Made by a program: the position numbers and the translations under genes
NCBI GenBank assembly: GCA_964521285.1
Contig: CAZFQS010000004.1
Span: 62,001-126,000 of the forward strand
Direction: 5' to 3'
DNA from: G020354785 sp964521285
Lineage (GTDB): Bacteria; Bacteroidota; Bacteroidia; Bacteroidales; UBA10428
Length of the DNA stretch: 64,000 nucleotides
Shown: piece by piece, positions 18,106-26,721 of the stretch
How positions within the stretch are numbered: the stretch's first letter is position 1
Layout: every line of letters starts with the position of its first letter
The notes under the pieces: generated by a model
Database searches by the model: none
Told to the model about the DNA's origin: nothing
What the model saw: only the letters and a program-made list of their open reading frames with translations

Positions 18106-19269
18106 ATGATTGAAAAAAGAAAAATGACATATGACAAAATTCTAATGAGTGAGGAATTTATTTCTTTTATGAAAGAAAAGGATGAAAAAAGTTCACTCTA
18201 CTGGAAGAAATTGCTTGCAGATAACAAGGAAATCAAAACAGAATTTGAAAAAGCAGTTTCTTTATATGAAATACTTACTGCTCATAAGAAAGTAAAGTCC
18301 CCGGATGACATGAAACAAAAATCGGTAAAAAGTCTTCTCAACATTATAATGGCTGATGAAAAGGGTTCATATAATAAAAAGGGAAAGGATTACCTGATTA
18401 ATGTTTTAATGCTTGTTGCATCAATAGTTATTCTGGTTGGATTATCAGTGGTTTTAACAAATATATTAAATCTTACCGGTGGCTTTGGTAAAGATGTGTA
18501 TCACGAAATTATTGTTCCTTCAGGAGAAAAATCACAGGTACTCCTTTCAGACGGAACAAAAATATGGCTGAATTCTGAAAGCAAATTAAGATACCCGGTT
18601 AAGCATAAGAAAACTGAAAGAATTGTATTTCTTGAAGGAGAAGGTTACTTTGATGTTACAAAACAAAAAAGGTCTGTATTTATTGTCTATACACAGAATA
18701 TCAAAGTGGAAGCACTGGGTACTATTTTCAATATTAAAAGTTATCCTAATGACCCTACTATTGAGACCACGCTTGTCGAAGGAATCATTAAAGTTGAACA
18801 TAATGGTAAAAAAGATAAATTTTCTCAAATAATACTAAAACCTAATGAACGGTTTGTTTATAGCAAAGCTGCTAAAGCTGACGTCATGCCAGTAACTGAA
18901 ACAAAAGAAAAAAAAGACGTTAAACAAAGGATTCAATCTATTAAACCCTTACAGCAAATTACTGTAAATAAAGTAAATACCGAAAACATAACATGCTGGA
19001 AAGACTATTTGCTGGTTTTTGATAATGAGACACTTGAGGAGATGGCAGTTAAAATGTCACGATGGTATAAGCTTAAGGTCAATATATTGGATAACGAACT
19101 TAAAAAACAACGGTATACCGGTAAATTTGTTAATAATGAGACAATCTACCAGGTTCTGGAAGCAATAAATCTTACTACTCCAATAGAATATACTTTGACA
19201 GACAATCAAATAAATATTACCAGGAAGGACAGTCAGAAACAAAATAAAAAATACCGTTCCAATTTATAA
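18106..19269 (+). CDS. FecR-type anti-sigma factor of locus 1
   Basis: The 387-residue protein has a cytoplasmic N-terminal part (1-95) that would bind the sigma factor, one transmembrane helix at about 98-122, and a periplasmic FecR domain (about 130-240; VPSGEKSQVLLSDGTKIWLN and FLEGEGYFDVTK). A C-terminal DUF4974-like domain (about 300-375; KMSRWYKLKVNILDNELKKQ and YTGKFVNNETIYQVLEAINL) should contact the STN domain of SusC. It lies between the sigma gene and susC, the standard order of such trans-envelope signalling modules. Confidence 0.93.
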   Translation: MIEKRKMTYDKILMSEEFISFMKEKDEKSSLYWKKLLADNKEIKTEFEKAVSLYEILTAHKKVKSPDDMKQKSVKSLLNIIMADEKGSYNKKGKDYLINVLMLVASIVILVGLSVVLTNILNLTGGFGKDVYHEIIVPSGEKSQVLLSDGTKIWLNSESKLRYPVKHKKTERIVFLEGEGYFDVTKQKRSVFIVYTQNIKVEALGTIFNIKSYPNDPTIETTLVEGIIKVEHNGKKDKFSQIILKPNERFVYSKAAKADVMPVTETKEKKDVKQRIQSIKPLQQITVNKVNTENITCWKDYLLVFDNETLEEMAVKMSRWYKLKVNILDNELKKQRYTGKFVNNETIYQVLEAINLTTPIEYTLTDNQINITRKDSQKQNKKYRSNL

Positions 19270-19468
19270 ATTAGATATAATTTGTTAAATTTATAAACCT
19301 AAACCATCTTGCCTATGACATAAATTCTATTAAAACCAACAGTAAAATCATTGAAAATTAAAAAAAAGGAAAATGCTGCCGGCAATTTCCAGACTTAATA
19401 AATAAATGCTATTGCATTCTAAACCAGAATATCGCCAAAACAATATTAAACATAAATATTTAGCTGAT

Positions 19469-22400
19469 ATGAGAAAAAAAACTACCATTAGTAATTTATC
19501 CACGATGAATTACTTAAAAAAAATCCTGTTATTTATGAAGCTAACAGTTTTGTTTATATGGCTTACTGCTTTGCAAATTTCAGCAACGGTTTACTCTCAC
19601 GATGCACTAATAATCCTGAAAACAGAACGTAGTAGTTTTGAGGAAATTATTAAAGCCATTGAAGAACAGAGTGAATTCAAAATCTTTTATAAAAATGACC
19701 AGATTAATTTGCAAAGAGAAGTAACTGTCAGCTCGAGAAATGCTACCGTACACCAGATGTTGGATGAAGCTCTGGAAGGCACGGATATTACCTATACAAT
19801 GATAGATAAGGTAATTGTATTGTCTCCCGGAAATAAAAATTTAATTCAGGAAAAAACAATAGTAACCGGTAAAATAACAACAACAGAAGGTGAAGAATTA
19901 CCCGGAGTAAACGTTGTTATTAAAGGTACGACGATTGGAACAACGACAGATGCGTATGGGAATTATGCTATTGAAATACCCGAAGAACATCTGTCCGGTG
20001 AATTACAGGTATCTTATATAGGATACCTGTCTGAAACTCTAAAGATTGCAGGGCAGGAAGTGATAGATGTAACACTTATACCTGACTTGCAGCAACTTGA
20101 AGAAGTTGTGGTCGTCGGTTATGGTGTACAAAAGAAAAGTGACCTCACAGGTGCTGTTGCCACAGTTTCCGGTGAAAAACTTGCAGAGGTGCCGGTTCTG
20201 GGTGTAGATCAGGCTCTGCAGGGAAGAGCAGCGGGTGTGAGTGTAATACAAAACACAGGTATGCCCGGAGCTAAAGTTAATATACAAATTCGCGGCATAT
20301 CATCAATCAATGGCACTGAACCTTTGGTTATTGTTAATGGTGCCCGTACAAGTGACATCAGTTCAATAAATCCTTATGATATTGAATCTGTTGAAATACT
20401 TAAGGATGCCTCTTCAGCAGCTATTTACGGTGCCACAGGTGGTAATGGTGTTATACTTATAACTACCAAACAGGGAAAACCGGGAAAAATAACTACTAAC
20501 TTCAATTATTACAGGGGATGGCAGAAACCATGGAAAACGATGGACATGATGAATTCCCAGGAATATGCTGAAGTAATGAATACTATTACTGCCATAAATG
20601 CATTTAGCAGAGGCAGAGAATATATACCCTGGACTTCACAGCCTGATACACTGGATAACTATGACTGGCAGGATATTATGTTCCGCACTGCTACTATGGA
20701 AAACTATGATCTTTCTGTCTCAGGTGGTAATGAAAAATCCGATTATTACTTTAGCGCAAATTATCTGAAACAGGACGGCATTTTAAGAAAAAGCGATTAC
20801 GACCGCCTGAGTTTCCATATCAATTCCAATCATAAATTAAATAAAATTATTAAAGTAGGGGAAAGCGTTCGTTTTATTAAAAGTAAAAGTGTTGGTTATG
20901 AAGAATGGGAATTCCAGAACGAATACAACACACCTATGTTGTCTATTTTAACCATGTACCCTTATCTTCCTCCTTATGATGAGAATGGTGAATGGTCAAT
21001 TTCTCCCTTTGGTCACGATAATCCCCAGGTATGGGAGGATGTTCTGGACAAAACCAGACAGACTTACAATGTAGGAGGTATTGCATATGTTGATCTTAAT
21101 CTGTTTAAAGGTTTTACTTATACCTCAAAGATTTCGGGAGGCATTCGATTTAATGTAAATGACCAGTTTGAAAGAATATATCATTACAGTCCGACTGACT
21201 TTAATGATCGAAGCAGGGTGAATAAAACTGTTGAGCAGGAGTATGGCTGGGAGCTGCAGAACTATTTTAATTATAATACAACCTTTGGCAATCACAACAT
21301 TTTATTAATGGCCGGTCACGAAGCATTTTATACAAAAAATACTGACATTAGTGGTGAGAGGATTGATTTACTAGCTGAAATACCTGAAATGAGGTACTTT
21401 GATGCAAGCACAAATAACGAAGAGGCCTTACAGTTTGTTGAAGGTGGAGGATGGGAAACTGCTGATTATTCTTATTTTGGAAGAATTAATTATGATTACA
21501 AAAGCAAATACCTCTTGACTGCCAATATAAGGAATGATTATTCATCAAGGTTTGGACCTCAGTATCGCTCTGGTGTATTTCCATCATTTTCAGTAGGGTG
21601 GAAATTTTCAGAAGAATCTTTTCTTGAAAACCTGGGGTTACTTAGCTTTGGGAAAATACGTTTTAGTTACGGTGAAACAGGTGCCAACGCTCCGGGAAGG
21701 TATGCATATTATGCCAGAATTCATACAAATCTGGAACCTTATAATTATCCTATTGATGTTTCTGATGTTCCCTGGCCAGGTGGTGTACTTGCTCAAATAC
21801 CTAACCGTGAAATGCACTGGGAAACAATGATCATGACCAACTTTGGAATAGATCTCGGACTTTTCAATAATACTTTGAATATAACTGTTGATTATTTTAA
21901 TAAACAAAATGACGGTATGCTGATATACCAAACATTGCCCGGCATTGTAGGTATGTACCAGTATGCTGAACATTATAATCAACTTGGAGGGGATGCCAGG
22001 CCTATTTCAAATATAGGAAAAATCGTTAATAAAGGGATCGAATTTACCGTTGGCTACAGAAAAGTGTTAGGTGATTTGAAAGCTTCTTTGGATTTTAATG
22101 GTTCATTCGTCAATAATGAAGTTATAGATATAGCAGGAGACTCATTGTATACAGGAACAACGGGAGTTAACCTCGTAAATATTTGCCTCACAACTGAAGG
22201 TTATCCTGTTGCCCAGTTTAACGGTTATAAGACTGACGGTATTTTTACATGGGATGATGCGGCCATTAATGCAGATGGCGACGTTTATATTAATAACCAG
22301 CCTTATCGGTTCAGTTCAACAGGCGACACAATATTTGCACAAAGATTTGCACAACCAGGCGATTTACGTTTTGTTGACGTTAATGGAGATAGTATTCTCG

Positions 22401-22996
22401 ATGATAGAGACAAGACTATGATAGGAAACCCGATACCAAAGTTTATAATGGGTTTTTCAGCCAGCCTGGCATACAAAAATTTCGATCTGAATTTATTTTT
22501 TGAAGGAAAGTTCGGACATAAAATATTTAACGGATCAAAAATTTACTTAATGGAACAGGATGTTGGATGGAACAGGCTCACAGATGTACTTGATCAGTAC
22601 CTTGATCCTATTTATGATGAAGATGGCAACCTGGTTATAGAAGGTAATACAAATACTTCATTACCAAGGCTTGATCCCAGAGGTCGAAATCAAAATTTCG
22701 CCCGTGTTTCGGATTTTTATGTCGAAGATGGCTCATATCTCCGTTTAAAAAATATGCAGATTGGTTATACTATTCCTGGCAGCCTGACCGGAAAAGCCGG
22801 TATAGAAAAATTCAGGATTTATCTTGGCGTAAAGAACCTTATCACAATAACCAAATATACAGGATTTGATCCTGAAGTTGGATTAACATATAATTATGAA
22901 ACGGAAAGATCCGATGTTTTGCAGCAGGGCATTGATAAGCTTGGTAATTACCCGCATAACCGTATGTTTATGGTGGGTGTAAACCTGCAATTCTAA
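19469..22996 (+). CDS. SusC/RagA-type TonB-dependent outer membrane transporter of locus 1
   Basis: The frame is open from 19406, but the ATG at 19469 (MRKKTTISN) or 19505 places the signal peptide (LTVLFIWLTALQISATVYS) more normally. After it come an STN domain that receives or passes the FecR signal (SFEEIIKAIEEQSEFKIFYK), a carboxypeptidase-regulatory-like beta sandwich (VTGKITTTEGEELPGVNVVI), the SusC signature LEEVVVVGYGVQKKS, a plug with the conserved block ESVEILKDASSAAIYG, and a beta barrel ending in NLQF. It is about 1,175 residues long, normal for STN-bearing SusC proteins. It imports oligosaccharides with the SusD encoded 34 bases downstream; the substrate is not readable from the sequence. 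Confidence 0.95.
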   Translation: MRKKTTISNLSTMNYLKKILLFMKLTVLFIWLTALQISATVYSHDALIILKTERSSFEEIIKAIEEQSEFKIFYKNDQINLQREVTVSSRNATVHQMLDEALEGTDITYTMIDKVIVLSPGNKNLIQEKTIVTGKITTTEGEELPGVNVVIKGTTIGTTTDAYGNYAIEIPEEHLSGELQVSYIGYLSETLKIAGQEVIDVTLIPDLQQLEEVVVVGYGVQKKSDLTGAVATVSGEKLAEVPVLGVDQALQGRAAGVSVIQNTGMPGAKVNIQIRGISSINGTEPLVIVNGARTSDISSINPYDIESVEILKDASSAAIYGATGGNGVILITTKQGKPGKITTNFNYYRGWQKPWKTMDMMNSQEYAEVMNTITAINAFSRGREYIPWTSQPDTLDNYDWQDIMFRTATMENYDLSVSGGNEKSDYYFSANYLKQDGILRKSDYDRLSFHINSNHKLNKIIKVGESVRFIKSKSVGYEEWEFQNEYNTPMLSILTMYPYLPPYDENGEWSISPFGHDNPQVWEDVLDKTRQTYNVGGIAYVDLNLFKGFTYTSKISGGIRFNVNDQFERIYHYSPTDFNDRSRVNKTVEQEYGWELQNYFNYNTTFGNHNILLMAGHEAFYTKNTDISGERIDLLAEIPEMRYFDASTNNEEALQFVEGGGWETADYSYFGRINYDYKSKYLLTANIRNDYSSRFGPQYRSGVFPSFSVGWKFSEESFLENLGLLSFGKIRFSYGETGANAPGRYAYYARIHTNLEPYNYPIDVSDVPWPGGVLAQIPNREMHWETMIMTNFGIDLGLFNNTLNITVDYFNKQNDGMLIYQTLPGIVGMYQYAEHYNQLGGDARPISNIGKIVNKGIEFTVGYRKVLGDLKASLDFNGSFVNNEVIDIAGDSLYTGTTGVNLVNICLTTEGYPVAQFNGYKTDGIFTWDDAAINADGDVYINNQPYRFSSTGDTIFAQRFAQPGDLRFVDVNGDSILDDRDKTMIGNPIPKFIMGFSASLAYKNFDLNLFFEGKFGHKIFNGSKIYLMEQDVGWNRLTDVLDQYLDPIYDEDGNLVIEGNTNTSLPRLDPRGRNQNFARVSDFYVEDGSYLRLKNMQIGYTIPGSLTGKAGIEKFRIYLGVKNLITITKYTGFDPEVGLTYNYETERSDVLQQGIDKLGNYPHNRMFMVGVNLQF

Positions 22997-23030
22997 TATA
23001 GACATTAATAACTAAAAATAATTAAATATT

Positions 23031-24713
23031 ATGAAAACAAAAATATTTAAATTTTTAAGCGTCTTAATGGTAGGATTGCTATTGTTTGGTTGCAGCGATG
23101 ATTTTCTTGAAACCAAACCCATTGCGCAGGTAAGTGAAGAATCTTTTTATGTTACCATGGAAGGGGCGGATATGGCAACAACAGCGTGCTATTCAATGTT
23201 CTGTACGGAAAAAGTATGGGATCTGAGTATAATGATGACAATGGGCAGTATTGCTTCTGATGAAGCTGAAGCTGGTGCAGGAGGTAAAGCCGATGTGCCG
23301 GAATTCCAGCATGTTGACCAGTTGAGGCATACACCCAGTGAAGCTAAAATTTTTGAATGGACATGGGGATACCCGTACAAAACGATTGGTTTTTGCAATA
23401 TAGCAATTGAAAAGTTGCCACTGATATCAGAAGACACAGATCCTGATTTTGATGCCGATATAATTGAAAAACGGCTGGGTGAAGCAAGATTTTTGCGCGC
23501 CTTAAATTATTTCACCTTGACCCAGATGTTTGGTGGTGTACCATTAGTTGATCATATTCTTTCACCCAGCGAATATAAACAGGGCCGCAATGAAATCTAT
23601 GAAATAATTAATTTAATTAAATCAGATCTCCGGATTGCCATTGCATCATTACCTGAAAAACATGAATGGGGAGATCAGGTAGGCCGTGCATCCAAAGGTG
23701 CGGCTATGGCATTGATGGCAAAAGCATATTTATATGAATCCTCCTACGCTCATTACTATGATAACGATGAAAGATTTACGGGCTTAAACGAACGATGGGA
23801 CTCTGCTTTATACTGGGCAGAACAGGTAATGAATTTAACGGATTATAGTCTGGTTGGTATTAACGGAGAAAGGTATGACACCTGGAGAGGGCCCAATACC
23901 GGAGGATATCAATGGCTTTTTATGGTTGATGGCAACAATTCGGAAGAAAGTGTCTTTTCAATCCAGAGCAGGCAGGATGATCTTGGCTGGTTTAACAGCA
24001 GGGGGACAGCACTAATAAGGTGGTGTGCTCCAAGAAAAATAAATACGAGCACCGGTGGTGCAGATGGTGCTGATTTTGGATGGGGCTGGTGGTGCCCGAC
24101 TGATTTTCTGGTAAACTCATACGAATCCGGAGATCCACGCTATAAGGCAACAGTCCTTGAAGAAGGTGATACGATGTTAGTAACGGATGGAGGAGTTGAA
24201 GTCTGGGTAACCCCTAATTTTAACATCCTTAGAGACGGAACAGGATTGCATAGAAACCAGAGAAAATATGAATGTTCGCCCGCAGAATACTGGAGTGTAA
24301 CAGGCGAATGGAAAGAAGGTCCTGTAAATGTAAAACTTATACGCTTTGCCGATGTAGTGCTTTGGGCTTCCGAAGCAGCTATGATGACCGGCCAAAACGA
24401 TAAAGCACTTCAATATATTAATCTGGTGCGCCAAAGGGCCAGGAATAGCGGAGACGATCCTAATGTTTTACCCGATATAACAGGAACAGTTACTTTAGAC
24501 CATATAGTACAGGAAAGACTAGTTGAACTGGCTATCGAAGGCCACCGCTTCTATGATTTGGTGAGATGGAACCTGTCCACGCAATATTTAAATCATACCC
24601 TGGCTGACGGCGATCAAATTACTTTTGAATCACCAAAAAATGATTTTTATCCTATTCCTATCGGGGAAATAGCTTTGAGTGGAAATAAGTTAACACAATA
24701 CCCGGGCTGGTAA
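23031..24713 (+). CDS. SusD/RagB-type surface glycan-binding lipoprotein of locus 1
   Basis: The 560-residue protein has a lipoprotein signal with Cys21 (LLFGCSDDFLETKP). RFLRALNYFTLTQMFGGVPLV is the family's conserved TPR block and ERLVELAIEGHRFYDLVRWN is the C-terminal signature. FYPIPIGEIALSGN precedes the terminal QYPGW. It forms the lid of the SusC pore and binds incoming glycans. It is encoded directly after susC, and a strong hairpin terminator follows, so the sigma-to-SusD module ends here. Confidence 0.95.
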   Translation: MKTKIFKFLSVLMVGLLLFGCSDDFLETKPIAQVSEESFYVTMEGADMATTACYSMFCTEKVWDLSIMMTMGSIASDEAEAGAGGKADVPEFQHVDQLRHTPSEAKIFEWTWGYPYKTIGFCNIAIEKLPLISEDTDPDFDADIIEKRLGEARFLRALNYFTLTQMFGGVPLVDHILSPSEYKQGRNEIYEIINLIKSDLRIAIASLPEKHEWGDQVGRASKGAAMALMAKAYLYESSYAHYYDNDERFTGLNERWDSALYWAEQVMNLTDYSLVGINGERYDTWRGPNTGGYQWLFMVDGNNSEESVFSIQSRQDDLGWFNSRGTALIRWCAPRKINTSTGGADGADFGWGWWCPTDFLVNSYESGDPRYKATVLEEGDTMLVTDGGVEVWVTPNFNILRDGTGLHRNQRKYECSPAEYWSVTGEWKEGPVNVKLIRFADVVLWASEAAMMTGQNDKALQYINLVRQRARNSGDDPNVLPDITGTVTLDHIVQERLVELAIEGHRFYDLVRWNLSTQYLNHTLADGDQITFESPKNDFYPIPIGEIALSGNKLTQYPGW

Positions 24714-24780
24714 AAATCAAGTTAACTGAGGTTATTTATTTTATATGGTAACATTTTGTAATTTAATATGCCTTTGACAA

Positions 24781-24817
24781 TAAAATTAGCCCCTGACAAT
24801 GTTGGGGGCTAATTTTA
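24781..24817. terminator. Intrinsic terminator after susD of locus 1
   Basis: A perfect 13-bp inverted repeat (24781-24793 with 24805-24817) encloses an 11-base loop. Its G/C-rich core is AGCCCC/GGGGCT, and the AT-rich outer ends supply a T-run on either strand. It lies 67 bases after the SusD stop codon. Confidence 0.85.
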
Positions 24818-24868
24818 TTATCTGATCAATCATAACTAATTTGAAATTAATACATCAAAAACAGACAT

Positions 24869-26302
24869 TTGAAGACAATACTGATTATAATTATATTACC
24901 TTTTATTTTACTGAGCTGCAGACTGCGGAGTAGTGAAGAAAGGGAGCTTAAAATCATAGAAATGAGCTATCTGAATCCAATTATTCCGGGTTTTTATCCT
25001 GATCCCAGCATTTGCAAGGTAGATGACAATTATTACCTGGTTAATTCTACTTTTGGATTTTATCCGGGAGTTCCAATTTTCCAAAGCAAGGATCTGGTGA
25101 ACTGGAAGCAAATAGGGCATGTGCTCGACAGACCCGGACAGTTAAATCTTGACGGACTAAATATTTCAGAGGGAATTTTTGCTCCTGCAATACGGTATAA
25201 TAAGGGTATATTTTATATGATAACCACACTGGTCGGAGGAGGAGGAAACTTCCTTGTTACAGCAGAGAATCCTGAGGGCCAATGGTCAGATCCTTTCTGG
25301 CTTCCTGATGTGACAGGCATTGATCCCTCACTTTTTTTTGATGATAACGGCAGGTCATATATAGTATTTAACAGTGAGCCCCCTGATAATATTTCATTAT
25401 ATGAAGGTCACAGGGCTATATGGATGTATGAATTCAATCCTGCAGAAAAAAAGACATTTGGCGAGAAATACCTCCTTGTTGACGGAGGTACGGATATTAG
25501 CAAAGAGCCTGTATGGATAGAGGGCCCGCACATATTCAAAGTAAATGAATACTATTACTTAATTGCTGCAGAGGGGGGAACCAGCATTAACCATTCAGAG
25601 GTGGTCTTCCGCTCTGAAGATGTTACAGGCCCTTATATAAGCTATGAGAAAAATCCTGTCCTTACACAGCGTCATCTTGATATTAACAGGGAATATTCTG
25701 TAACGTGTACAGGACATGCAGATATTGTACAAATTCCAAATGGTGACTGGTGGGCAGTATTTTTAGGATGCAGGCCCTATGAAAATAATTTTTTTAACAC
25801 GGGCAGGGAAACCTTCCTTGTACCTGTAACATGGGTTAATGACTGGCCGGTCTTAAACCACGGTTTTGAGACAATCAGGTATTCCTATAACAGCCCTCAA
25901 TTAAAAGAGCATAAATGGGATAACCCCGTATTGAACGGAAATTTTACCGTTAAAGATGAATTTGAAAATGAGAATTTAGACTTTTCATGGATATTTATAA
26001 GGACAGTAAGGGAAAAGTGGTACAGCATGAAAGTATCGCCGGGAAATTTAAGAATAAACCTGAGGCCTGAAGTTATATGGGGGAAATATAATCCCTCATT
26101 TGTTGGGCGCAGGCAGCAGCATACATACTGTTATGCATCAGCAGCACTTACTTTCACTCCTGAATCGGAAAATGAATCGGCCGGTATAGCAGCATTTCAA
26201 AACAGCACACACTTTTATTATTTATGCAAAACATTAAGAGACAATAAAGAAGTTGTGCAATTAGTTAAAGGAAAAGATCCTTTGAATACTGGTACAGAAT
26301 AG
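24869..26302 (+). CDS. GH43 family glycosidase, truncated by an in-frame amber codon
   Basis: A lipoprotein signal (FILLSCRLRS) is followed by a five-blade propeller domain. The three GH43 carboxylates are visible: Asp45 (PGFYPDPSIC), Asp152 (TGIDPSLFFDD) and Glu218 (PVWIEGPHIF). A C-terminal XynB-like beta sandwich begins near residue 365. The start is TTG at 24869, because the only nearby ATG (24962) would remove the signal peptide. The frame stops at TAG 26300-26302 and continues in the same frame for 103 more codons to 26614. The active-site domain is whole, so the shortened protein might fold. The GH43 xylosidase/arabinofuranosidase subgroup fits the layout. A GH3 gene follows. Confidence 0.85.
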   Translation: MKTILIIIILPFILLSCRLRSSEERELKIIEMSYLNPIIPGFYPDPSICKVDDNYYLVNSTFGFYPGVPIFQSKDLVNWKQIGHVLDRPGQLNLDGLNISEGIFAPAIRYNKGIFYMITTLVGGGGNFLVTAENPEGQWSDPFWLPDVTGIDPSLFFDDNGRSYIVFNSEPPDNISLYEGHRAIWMYEFNPAEKKTFGEKYLLVDGGTDISKEPVWIEGPHIFKVNEYYYLIAAEGGTSINHSEVVFRSEDVTGPYISYEKNPVLTQRHLDINREYSVTCTGHADIVQIPNGDWWAVFLGCRPYENNFFNTGRETFLVPVTWVNDWPVLNHGFETIRYSYNSPQLKEHKWDNPVLNGNFTVKDEFENENLDFSWIFIRTVREKWYSMKVSPGNLRINLRPEVIWGKYNPSFVGRRQQHTYCYASAALTFTPESENESAGIAAFQNSTHFYYLCKTLRDNKEVVQLVKGKDPLNTGTE

Positions 26303-26614
26303 AATAGTGATGACCATTATAAATTAATAAAGGAGTTTGCCCTTGATAATAATGAGACAGGGAAAAAGCTATATTTGAAAATCGAAGCTTCAGGCAGTGA
26401 ATACTCCTTCTTTTACTCGGTAATAGAAGACGAATGGAAGGCTATAGCAAAGGGTGTTGAAGGTAAATACCTGAGTACAGACGTTGCAGGGGGTTTTGTC
26501 GGGACAATATTAGGCATGTATGCCAGCTCAAATAAAAATCCTTCGGAAAATTATGCTGATTTTGACTGGTTTGAGTATAGGGGAAATGACCCTGTTTATA
26601 ACAGTAGACGTTAG
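26303..26614 (+). pseudogene. Detached C-terminal end of the GH43 enzyme
   Basis: These 103 codons and the stop continue the GH43 frame past the amber codon without any shift. They read NSDDHYKLIKEFALDN, then KLYLKIEASGSEYSFFYS, then YADFDWFEYRGNDP near the end. This matches the last strands of the XynB-type C-terminal beta sandwich, in which an aromatic FDWFEY segment closes the domain. A single change such as CAG to TAG would explain the break. Expression of the fragment alone is unlikely. Confidence 0.8.
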
Positions 26615-26721
26615 ATTTATTTGTCATATACCTCCGGTTTTATTTCCTTTTAATTATATAATAAGGATATCTCATTATTAATTGTAATTTTATAAATAAT
26701 CTTACCGGAAAAGCATTAGCT

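Noticed and set aside
26375..26614. Separate small gene downstream of GH43
   Set aside because: It is in the same frame as GH43 and continues its C-terminal domain, so it is the tail of a broken gene rather than an independent one.
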